NCBI GenBank assembly: GCA_027922465.2
Contig: BQMF02000669.1
Coordinates: 62,001 to 126,000 of the forward strand
Origin: Turritopsis dohrnii
Lineage: Eukaryota > Cnidaria > Hydrozoa > Anthoathecata > Oceaniidae
Length of the DNA: 64,000 nucleotides
Direction: 5' to 3'
Made by a program: the position numbers and the translations under genes. The notes under the pieces were generated by a model. The model did no database searches, had not been told where the DNA came from, and saw only the letters and a list, made by a program, of their open reading frames with translations. Every line of letters begins with the position of its first letter. Within the stretch, counting starts at the first letter, position 1. Positions 22,012 to 31,228 of the stretch are shown here, piece by piece.

Positions 22012-23738
22012 CAGGGTGGCCCAAAAAAAAGCCTACCCTGGTTTAAATAGATAATTCAGCCAAAAATATTTACATTGAAATTTTGATTCTTATACCATTC
22101 GAAAGAAAATTTTATAAGCTTTCTAAAAATATATGATACGTATCTTCAGCATTATTACTTTGCGAGAAAATCAGATTTTTATCTTTCACTCAAAGTAATT
22201 AAGATTTAAAGATCAATTAAAACACTTTCAAAATAGAAATTAATGATACGTTAAATTACAAAGTAATAAACACAAATTACAAAGTAATGAAAAGGACAAT
22301 GAAATATGACGTGTCCGTCAAATGTTTTGACTTAAAAAATCAAACAAATGTTTTTGCATGTTAAAGAGGTTGAAAATGCAGTTGACAGTGGAGCAACGAG
22401 TCTTTGTGGTAACAAAATATCATGAAACAAAAAGCTACATTGCTGTTAGGGAAGCATTCCGCCAACGGTTTCCCGGGCGTGCCGCTCCATGCAAGAAAAC
22501 GATACACAAGAACATTCAAAAATATCAGCAAAATGGTACAAGTCTTAACATGAATAAGGGACATTCAGGTCGACGTAGATCTTCTCGCACGCCTCAGAAT
22601 GTGAATATTGTAAGAAATGCTCTCGTTGCCAATCCTAGAGTAAGTACACGGAGGAATGGAATTCCAGTAAGCCGTTCAACTTTTCAGAGGATTGTTCAAA
22701 ATGATTTAAGGTGGCATCCCTTCAAAATGCATGCCCGGCATGAGCTAAAACAAGGAGATTCTGTGAGAAGAGTCAGATTTTGCCAATGGTTTGAAAATCA
22801 ATACCATAACCCAAGGTTTTTGTACAACCTAGTGATTGGTGACGAAGCATCATTTGCTTTAAATGGACAGGTAAATAACCATAACGTCCGAATGTATGCA
22901 GAAAAAGGTAACCCCCTGCATTTCAATTTGATGTGTCAAGTGATCGTCGTAAGCTGACAGTATGGGCAGGAATTTGTGGGAACGGAACACTTGTCGGGCC
23001 TTACTTTTTTGATGGGAACGTTAATGGAAGGTCCTACTTACAGATGGTTGATACATTTGCGTTGCCAAATTTGCAGAGATTCTATCCTGTTCTTTTCAAT
23101 TCTGTTTGGTGGGCCCAAGATGGAGCTCCAGCTCACCGTACAAGAAATGTTACCAATCGACTGCGTCAAATTTTTGGCAGAAATGTAATTGCTATTGGGC
23201 AGAATACAGAATGGCCTGCACGCTCCCCTGACTTGACCCCGCTTGATTTTTTCCTCTGGGGCTATCTGAAAGGCAAAGTTTACCAGACACCTGCAGCAAC
23301 CCTTGCTGATTTAAGAAGAAGAATTCAAGATGCATGTACACAACTCACACAAACTCCATTTATCCAAAACTCAATAAGAGAAATGAGAAGGAGATCTGTG
23401 TTGTGTATTCAAAGAAATGGGCACCACGTAGAAGGACATTACCCTTAGTTTTACTTTTTTATTAGTTTTCTTTGTTGTGTTTATTACTTTGTAATTTAAC
23501 GTATCATTAATTTCTATTTTGAAAGTGTTTTAATTGATCTTTAAATCTTAATTACTTTGAGTGAAAGATAAAAATCTGATTTTCTCGCAAAGTAATAATG
23601 CTGAAGATACGTATCATATATTTTTAGAAAGCTTATAAAATTTTCTTTCGAATGGTATAAGAATCAAAATTTCAATGTAAATATTTTTGGCTGAATTATC
23701 TATTTAAACCAGGGTAGGCTTTTTTTTGGGCCACCCTG
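22012..23738 (+). mobile_element. DD41D mariner-type transposon with long TIRs, copy A
   Basis: The ends start CAGGGTGGCCCAAAAAAAAG and the inverted repeats extend about 260 bp, almost perfectly, up to either side of the transposase gene. TA flanks both ends (22010-22011, 23739-23740), the target of the Tc1/mariner superfamily. The near-identity of the arms suggests a fairly recent insertion. It carries one transposase gene with a single-base frameshift. Confidence 0.9.
22358..23448 (+). pseudogene. Mariner-type (DD41D) transposase, one frameshift
   Basis: The N-terminus is a bipartite helix-turn-helix region (LTVEQRVFVVTKYHETKSY, then FPGR..PCKKTI) and a basic GRRRSSRTP linker. The catalytic domain holds GDEASF (first Asp), WWAQDGAPAHR (second Asp) and PARSPDLTPLDFFLWG. 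The last pair of Asp residues are 41 residues apart, as in the DD41D branch. The frame breaks near 22915, where one C has been lost from a short C-run, so the gene is split into 22358-22957 and the frame entered by 22933. An ATG at 22376 is an alternative start. Otherwise it is full length (about 360 residues). Confidence 0.85.
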
Positions 23739-23740
23739 TA

Positions 23741-24644
23741 CAGTGTGTCCACGAGAAAGTGGGCACCTAACTTTCAATAAGTATATCTTTTGTTTTTCGT
23801 CCTTGTTTTTTTCAATTTTTATATTAACAGAAAGAAAATTTTTTGCTCTTTCTAAATATATGACCTTTTTCATAGAAAAAACAATTTTTCGGGAAATATA
23901 ATCGATTTTACCATGAAACCATGACATTAAATCAATAATGATCAATTAACGCTTGCTTGAATAGGAGTTAATGACTCGATTAACATGGGAAATCATAAAA
24001 AGCTAAAATATTGTAATAAAGCTGCGTTTATACAAGGGAAACTTTACGTTTTTACAGGCTTGAAACATGAAGTTTCATTTCTAAAACGCCTTTACAACGA
24101 TTTAAGAACTTTGAACTGTGCTTTTTGTTGGTGGATTTCTACCCAGAAACTGTTGTCTAAAATCCTGACTAACAGCTACATAACTTTTTGACTCATGAAA
24201 CTTTCTTCTTATGATTGAATGAATTTCATAAAAAGTTTGTTTTCTCGCTTATAAAGATTTTGGCAGTGCGTTTGGAATATGAAATTATTAAATCATAATA
24301 AAAATTTTAAGGTAAGTTTACACAATGAAAAAAAGTCTGTGTCTTTTCAAAAAGTTTCGTGACAAAATTAGCACAATACCACCAACAGCGGTTGTTTCAT
24401 CGAAACAAAAGGTTAATTGCTCGTTAAAAGTCTGTTTTATTGATCATTACAAAATTAACAACCGTGTCGAAAGAAAAAATACTTAATATTCTTTAAAATA
24501 AAAATTTCTATAAGTAACAACTTATATTTTTGGAAAGCTCAAAAAATCCTCTATCCAACGGTATAAAAACCGCATTGTATTGTTGAAAATTCGAAAAGTT
24601 ATTTGTGTTTTAAACAAGGTGCCCACTTTCTGGTGGACACACTG
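23741..24644. mobile_element. Non-autonomous mariner-type element B
   Basis: Inverted ends CAGTGTGTCCACGAGAAAGT and its partner reading ACTTTCTGGTGGACACACTG are flanked by TA. The left TA is the right TA of element A and the right TA is the left TA of element C. The 0.9-kb interior has no transposase. The TIR differs from both neighbours, so it belongs to another family. Confidence 0.85.
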
Positions 24645-24646
24645 TA

Positions 24647-25269
24647 CAGTGTGTTTCGTAATGTTGGAAATGAAAATTTTAAAGTTGTTTTTTTAAATGA
24701 ATATACCGAATTTCAAAATAATTTTTACATCAATGGAAAGCCATTTTCAAGCTCTTTCGGCTAGTACATTTTTGTGAAAAATGAAAAAGTGGTTTTTGTA
24801 TAAATAAGGAAAATGTCTTGGAAAAATGTAATTAAATTTTAAATGGTCGATTAACACGTAGTTTAATTACATCGTGCTTATTGTTTCAAAGCGCTAAATC
24901 CATACAAAGTTTTATTAATTTTACCTTTGCGCTGAGACCCCCAAATTGATCTTTAAAAACATAAAAGTTAAACGTTTTTCGTGAACACACAGCTTAAATT
25001 TGTTTATTGTTTTCCAAATTGCTGTCATTGTTTCAAAAAATCTTTTCTTTTCACTCACTTCTTAATCGACCATTAAAAATTTAATTACATTTTTCCAAGA
25101 CATTTTCCTTATTTTTTCAAAAACCACTATTTCATTTTTCACAAAAACATACTATCCGAAAGAACTTCAAAATGTCTTTCCAACGTTGTAAAAATTGTTT
25201 TGAAATTCGGTATATTCATTTAAAAAAACAGCTTTAAAATTTCCATTTCCAACATTACGAAACACACTG
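24647..25269. mobile_element. Non-autonomous mariner-type element C (relative of 28685-30570)
   Basis: The ends CAGTGTGTTTCGTAATGTTG are inverted and TA-flanked. About 300 bp of the left arm, including TTAATTACATCGTGCTTATT and the GCGCTGAGACCCCCAAATTG block, match the left arm of the transposase-bearing element at 28685. This makes C an internal-deletion derivative of that family. Confidence 0.85.
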
Positions 25270-25289
25270 TATCTTTTTCAACGAAGTTT

Positions 25290-26265
25290 TTCGTAATGTA
25301 GTTACATTATCAAGTCAAAATTTGAATGGATTGAGTGCTTTGAAACAATAAGCACGTTGCGTGTTAATCGACCATTAAAAATTTAATTACATTTTTCCAA
25401 GACATTTTCCTGATTCTTTCAAAAAACACTTTTTCATTTTTCACGTAAACATATTAGCCAAAAGAACTTGAAAATGGCTTTCTATTCATGTAAAAATTAT
25501 TTTGAAATTTGGTATATTCATTTGAAAAACAGCTTTTAAATTTCCGTTCCAAACATTATGAAACAATGCTATGCGTGTTATACATTACAAAAACCGTAAT
25601 GCAAATGTTAAACCACTTTTTGACGATCTCAAAACTTTCACTATCTATCAAATTAACGTTTATCAAATTCTATGTCTTATGTATAAATGCAAAACTAAAA
25701 CTGCGCCGTCCACATTTCACCATTTATATACTATTAAAGTAGCGAGTAAATACACAACCAGATTTGCGAGAATATTATGTGAGCCGTATTGTCGCAGTAA
25801 ACTTAGTCAATTTAACATATCTTTTCGTGATCCACATTTGTGGAACATACTCATTGTACCAAAAGACACCCTACAGGATTGCAAATCCTATATAAATTTT
25901 AAGCATAAACTTAAGGTTATGCTCCTCCAGCACTCTGACAACATGGAACAATATTTTTAATACGCGTTTTATTTTACGACCAATTACTCTTTTAAAGATA
26001 AATTGTAAACAAATTTCTTACGTAATCAAATTCTGAAATGTCTCAACAAGAACTAGCATAAAAGGTTCTCGATGATAAGATCACCTTGATCTTCTGCGAG
26101 TTTTCCTTGTTTCTTTATGAGTTTACGAGAATATGAACTTGTATGATATTCTTTTACGCATGTATAATATACTTAACACTTTGCAGCTTGTTGTAAGGAA
26201 TATATTAGAACCTTGTAAACTTATAATCGACAGAAATATACTTATCTATCTATCTAAACACACTG
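25290..26265. mobile_element. Truncated copy of the element C family, split by a LINE
   Basis: The right arm of the same family is visible from CAAGACATTTTCC to AACATTATGAAACA. It is interrupted at 25565 and resumes at 26256 as AAACACACTG followed by TA. The left part is missing or decayed. Confidence 0.75.
25566..26255 (+). pseudogene. LINE 3' fragment inserted in a MITE arm
   Basis: The frame 25571-25960 encodes a CR1/L2-style C-terminus: PLFDDLKTFTIYQINVYQIL..MYKC, then FARI, FRDPHLWN and FKHKLK. An untranslated tail ends in short ATCT repeats, as is typical of these LINEs. AAACA occurs on both sides (25561-25565 and 26256-26260) and fits a 5-bp target duplication. The transposon arm becomes continuous once the fragment is removed. 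Confidence 0.75.
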
Positions 26266-26335
26266 TACCATGAGGTGTCAATTCTCTTACCGCCTTTTGT
26301 TAATTCTTTTTTGTTTATGAGTGCTTAAACCTCTA

Positions 26336-28427
26336 CAGTATGTCCTAAAATAAGAGGGTCTACGCATTTAGAGAAGTAAAACTTTTGGAATATCCAACTA
26401 AACCTTGCAATTTTTACACCAAAAAATAGCAAATAAAATAAGCTTTTCGAAAATATACACTTTACCTAAGTTAAAATTAAAATTTGACTTAAAATCATTG
26501 ATTTAAACTTTCGTCACGGTTTCTGAACTCTTAATCATCAATTAAATGTGGAATTTACGACCAATTACTCTTTTGTTTTGCAATTCAACAAGTGCAAAAG
26601 ATTTGGTGTAACAAAGACACAAATGTTTAAAAAGTTTCACGAAAATCCTCTGAGAGTGTGTTAACAGCCTTATTTTTTTTCAAAAAAAATCATTTTTCTG
26701 TAAGAGAATTTAGCTTTGTGAGGGGGAAAAATATTGCAGTGACAAGTATGGTACAGTTAACAAATGACCAACGAGTGTTCGTGGTTAAAAAGTGGTATGA
26801 AACCAAAAGTTACGTCAATGTGAGGAATGCATTTGCAGTGGCTTTCCCAAACAGACAACCACCGTCGAAATCAACGATCCAAAGAAATTTTTTTAAATAT
26901 GAGAATTTTGGTACCAGTCATAACCGTAATAAGGGCAACAGTGGAAGACGAAGAACAGCTCGAACTCCTGCAAATATAAATGCTGTAAGTCAACTAATGC
27001 AAAATCAGCAACCAGGTGTATCCTGCAGAAGAAACCCTCTTCGTATTACGAAAACGGCATTTAACAACATTACAAGAAAAGATTTGAGATGGCATCCATA
27101 CAAAATAGCCATGGTTCAGAAGTTGAAAAACGTGGATCGCGCCAGACGATTAAGATTTTGCCGGTGGTTCTCACCAAGGTCTAGAAATATACGTTTTTTA
27201 TCAAACGTTGTCATTGGGGATGAGGCTATCTTTCACATGAGTGGTCAAGTGTCAAATCATTGGGTTCGCTGCTACGCCCCCAAAGGTCAACGCCCTGACG
27301 ATTTCACTTACGAAAGGAGTGATAGTCGTGAGAGCCTTCATGTATGGGCAGCCTTATGTGGAAATGGGACCATCATCGGTCCATACTTTTTCAATCGTCG
27401 TGTAAATGGTGCTACGTACAGGCATATGCTGCAAAGGTTTGCTTTCCCTGGTTGTGCTCATAACTACCAAAAATATGGTTCGGTCTTTGATGGTTTGTGG
27501 TGGTTTCAAGATGGTGCACCCGCCCATAGAGCAAATGCCACAAAGAATCTATTGCAACAGAAATTTCAAAATCGCATTGTTGCTCTTGGTACCGCCACCG
27601 AATGGCCACCCCGATCACCTGATTTAACACCCTGTGATTTTTATCTTTGGGGATGTCTAAAGCAAAAGGTTTATTGGACACCTCCACGAGATCTTGTTGA
27701 TTTGAGGCGCAGAATTGTGGATGAATTCAATTTGCTTCGTCAGAAACCTGCTGAAATTAGGAGTGTCTTTCGAGCTATGCAGGAAAAGGTTGATTTTTGT
27801 ATTCAAAGAGGTGGATCCCACATTGAATGTTGAATATTTTTAAGATTTAAACAAAATTGAAGGACGAAAGTTGAATTGAATAAATTTTGGGTTATTATGT
27901 ATATCTTTTGGTTGAAACAAAGATATTTTTATCCTTGGCTTTGTAGCAATCGATCATTTTAATATTTTAACATTCCTCGTTGAAACTCATTTTTATTGTG
28001 TTTTACATTAACTTTTTACCATGACATATTCCGGACATTTTCATTTTTGCGTGGAAGAGCTTTCAAAAATGTTCATTTCTTAAAAAGAATCTCTGACACT
28101 GTTCTCTTTCTCTTTCTAATAAAAACTAGCTTCCACTAAATGTAAACAGAGCTTTGAAGAATAAACTGGTTTGACAATTATTTTTTACTGCAATTATTTA
28201 TGCACGCTTCTTTTGTAAAACAGTTTAATTGATGATTAAGCTCAAAAGTCGATGGTGTCATGGTAAAATCTCTAATATTTTCTGTTGTATTAAAATTTGA
28301 TAAAATTTATCCATTGGAAAGAGAATATCCTAAGCTTCATATTGACCTAAAAATTTTCATATTCATTGACTAGGTCAAAGACTACAGCCACTTGAAGTCC
28401 GAGGCCCTCTTATTTTAGAACATACTG
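26336..28427 (+). mobile_element. DD41D mariner-type transposon with uninterrupted transposase
   Basis: Inverted ends begin CAGTATGT(C/T)CTAAAATAAG and extend about 25 bp with a few mismatches. TA flanks both sides. Its short TIRs contrast with the 200-260 bp arms of copies A and the one at 28685. It holds a full-length transposase and about 0.6 kb of non-coding 3' sequence. Confidence 0.9.
26748..27833 (+). CDS. Mariner-type (DD41D) transposase, open frame
   Basis: I choose the ATG at 26748 because MVQLTNDQRVFVVKKWYETK aligns with the starts of the two sister transposases. The longer frame back to 26658 begins with GTG and has no counterpart. It has 361 residues: helix-turn-helix region (residues about 1-60, FPNRQPPSKSTI), basic GRRRTARTP linker, then the catalytic domain with GDEAIF, WWFQDGAPAHR and PPRSPDLTPCDFYLWG. 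The DGAPAH and PCD aspartates are 41 residues apart. All three catalytic aspartates are present and there is no internal stop, so it may be functional or recently so. It cuts and pastes the flanking element into TA sites. Confidence 0.9.
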   Translation: MVQLTNDQRVFVVKKWYETKSYVNVRNAFAVAFPNRQPPSKSTIQRNFFKYENFGTSHNRNKGNSGRRRTARTPANINAVSQLMQNQQPGVSCRRNPLRITKTAFNNITRKDLRWHPYKIAMVQKLKNVDRARRLRFCRWFSPRSRNIRFLSNVVIGDEAIFHMSGQVSNHWVRCYAPKGQRPDDFTYERSDSRESLHVWAALCGNGTIIGPYFFNRRVNGATYRHMLQRFAFPGCAHNYQKYGSVFDGLWWFQDGAPAHRANATKNLLQQKFQNRIVALGTATEWPPRSPDLTPCDFYLWGCLKQKVYWTPPRDLVDLRRRIVDEFNLLRQKPAEIRSVFRAMQEKVDFCIQRGGSHIEC

Positions 28428-28436
28428 TAGAATTGG

Positions 28437-28541
28437 TTGACGACTCAACCAACGGAAAGATTCATAATTGAATTGGGTAATGAATCTGATGACAGCGACA
28501 CAGACGATGATGTTGATTATGAAAGCGATTTTTTTGGATAA
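28437..28541 (+). other. Short acidic reading frame, unassigned
   Basis: A 34-codon frame just outside the mariner element ends ELGNESDDSDTDDDVDYES, then FFG and TAA. The acidic tail is unlike its surroundings and could be the end of an exon or of an older transposase. I cannot identify it, and chance is possible. Confidence 0.2.
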
Positions 28542-28684
28542 GTATTTGTAAAACTTAAGTGTCATACGCAAAGACAAAAACACTGAAATTTTTTTGTCAT
28601 CCATTTTTTTTATTTTTCTAATCCGTACATCTAATTGTCTAAAGAATTCCCTTGCCTCTCTTAAATACATGATACGTGTATCTA

Positions 28685-30570
28685 CAGTGTGTTTCAAAAT
28701 GATTGCAACGGAAACTTTAAAGTTGTTTTTCTCAGTAAGTATATCGAATTTTGAAATAATTTTTACATCAATCGAAAGCCCATTTTGAGATCTTTTGCCA
28801 AGTATATTTTTGTGAGAAATGAAAAAGTGGTTTTCGAGAAAACAAGGAAAATGTCTTGGAAAAATGTCATTAAATTTTTAATGGTCGATTAAGACGTCGT
28901 TTAATTACATCGTGCTTATTGTTTCAGAGCTCTAAATCCATAGAAATTTTATTTTTGCGCTGAGACTCCCAAATTGATATTAAAAAATAACATTTTTTGA
29001 GAAAATTGCGTAGTTTCTTAGTAAAGCTATGAAGAAACGTGAACATTATTTGGTAACATAAACATAACATGGCACATCTAACTGTTGAGCAACGCACATT
29101 TTTAGTGCAACGTTATCTTGAAACAAAGAATTGCAACGTTGTGTTAGCTGAATTTGCTCGTCAGTTTCCCGGACGAAATGTACCGAGAAAGTCAACAATT
29201 ACAAGAAATGTGCAAAAGTTTCTAAGACATGGCACTACCAAAAATCTTCACAAAGATAAAAGTGGGAGGAGAAGATCAGTGAGAACACCGCAAAATATCC
29301 AAGCAGTAAGAGCGGAACTCCAAAACAACAATCAAACAACTTGTCGCCGAAATAATCTGGCTTTGTCTGCTTCAGGTTTCAATCGTATCACACGCGTTTT
29401 CATCCATTCAAAACGCACAAACGTCACACTCTCTTACAAACAGATTATCCTCGACGTTTGAGATATGCACAATGGTTCTTAAATTCCTGTCAGAATAACC
29501 GCTTTCTGGCAAACCTTGTGGTTGGTGACGAGGCGGCTTTTGGCATGGACGGAAAAGTTTCGAGCCAGAATGTTCGTGTGTATGCTCCTAAAGGTCATGC
29601 TCCTAAAGGTCAAGCTCCTCGGGACGCAAATTTCGATGTAAATTTCAGTCGGGCAAAGTTGCATGTGTGGGCAGGAATTTGCGGAAACGGAACTTTATTG
29701 GGTCCTTATTTCTTCGACAGGAATGTAAACGGCAGAACCTACCTGAATATGCTGAATACAAATGTCTTTCCGCAACTTCAAAGGAATTATAACGTTCCAT
29801 TGCAACACCAGCAAAATTTGCTATGGTGGATCCAAGATGGAGCAACGGCGCACAGAGTTCGGCAAGTAAGAAATCGCCTAAGGGAAGTATTTGGTCCTAG
29901 GGTAATTGCGATGGGACACAATGTTGAGTGGCCAGCAAGATCACCAGATCTCACACCGTGTGACTTTTTTTTATGGGGCTGGCTTAAACAAAAGGTTTTT
30001 GTTACGCCTCCGCAAGATCTTGCAACGTTAAGATTAAGAATTGTAAATGAGGCAAGAAGTTTAACTCCTCAATCAATAGCCAATGCAGTCAGGGCCATGG
30101 AAATCCGCGCCAGAGAATGTATCGCCAATGGAGGTCGACACGTTGAAGGAAACTAACGTCAGTTTTATTGAATTTCGTCGTTTTGATGACTTTTGAAAAT
30201 GTTGTACTGCTTTTAGTAAAAGAATGTTCTAACCACTGACAAATGCTTGCATCATTTTTCTTCCATGAAATAAATATTTTCTCGTGAACACACAGCTTTA
30301 ACTTAAATTACTTTCTAAATCAACGTCATTGTTTGAATAACTTGTTTCTTTTCATTCACGTCTTAATCGACCATTAAAAATTTAATGACATTTTTCCAAG
30401 ACATTTTCTTTGTTTTCTCGAAAACCACTTTTTCATTTCTCACAAAAATATACTTGGCGAAAGATCTCAAAAAGGGCTTTCGATTGATGTAAAAATTATT
30501 TCAAAATTCGATATACTTACTGAGAAAAACAACTTTAAAATTTCCGTTGCAATCATTTTGAAACACACTG
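28685..30570 (+). mobile_element. DD41D mariner-type transposon with long TIRs, copy 3
   Basis: The ends CAGTGTGTTTCAAAATGATT form inverted repeats of about 215 bp, flanked by TA (28683-28684, 30571-30572). The left arm continues into the same TTTAATTACATCGTGCTTAT block seen in element C, showing the family relation. The transposase inside is frameshifted by a small deletion. Confidence 0.9.
29069..30156 (+). pseudogene. Mariner-type (DD41D) transposase, small deletion
   Basis: It starts MAHLTVEQRTFLVQRYLETK, with FPGRNVPRKSTI and SGRRRSVRTPQN. Around 29395 the segment that reads K/RDLRWHPF in the sisters is partly missing and the frame changes. The continuation (in the frame entered at 29458) holds GDEAAFGMDG, WWIQDGATAHR and PARSPDLTPCDFFLWG, again with 41 residues between the last two aspartates. 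A tripled PKGHAPKGQAP segment near 29590 is a local expansion. Not functional as it stands. Confidence 0.85.
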
Positions 30571-30828
30571 TATAAAATATTTAATTGCCTTTAATCGACC
30601 AAATAATTATTAAACGCAGTCATAACAAATAATCTAACCCCCGGTTTATGGCAAAATATCAGATATTGTTAGGGCTCTACCGGGTCCCATATTTGGGCTG
30701 TGAACTTCCGATAAAATAAAGATTTTGTTATAAAATTTTGTAAACGTCTTTGTGAAAGGTTGATCTCGCTCCTGTGTAAGTTTCAACGCTTTTGGTGTAC
30801 TAGAAAAAAAGTTGCTTTCTTCTAACGC

Positions 30829-31071
30829 AAATACACCTTTCCCGTAATTGATTGCGCAATACTTTTTACCATACTCCGCCTCGTTTTCGCAAAGGTTGAT
30901 ATGGTAACAGAATGGCACGGGACACATTTCAGTAATGAGCAATTAGTGTAATGATTGTGATAGTGTTAATGATTGAGCACGGGAGATTCGGTTGTCATGG
31001 TATAGCATATTGAAAACGAGGTAGAGCATGATAAAAATATTGCGCAATCAATTACGGGAAAGGTGTATTTT
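30829..31071. repeat. Foldback repeat, 60-bp arms
   Basis: The left arm (30829-30888, containing CCCGTAATTGATTGCGCAAT) pairs with 31012-31071 (ATTGCGCAATCAATTACGGG) with few mismatches across about 60 bp. The spacer is about 120 bp. Possibly a small MITE; its ends and target duplication are not clear. Confidence 0.8.
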
Positions 31072-31154
31072 AACTTTAAAACTTTAATTTTTTTTCCCAA
31101 AAAGTCGTTTATAAAATTGTGCTTTTTGTGCTCTTGACGATGCAAAAAAAATTG

Positions 31155-31228
31155 TTTTAAAATCATTTATTTTGACTTAGTAATCATAAAAAATGTTCGA
31201 ACTGCCAAATCGGTTGACATAGACTTTA
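31155..31228. repeat. Inverted partner of the repeat at 21830
   Basis: Contains the reverse complement of the segment with CGATTTGGCAGTTCGAACAT. Together the two copies bracket 9.2 kb holding all the mariner elements. Confidence 0.7.
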
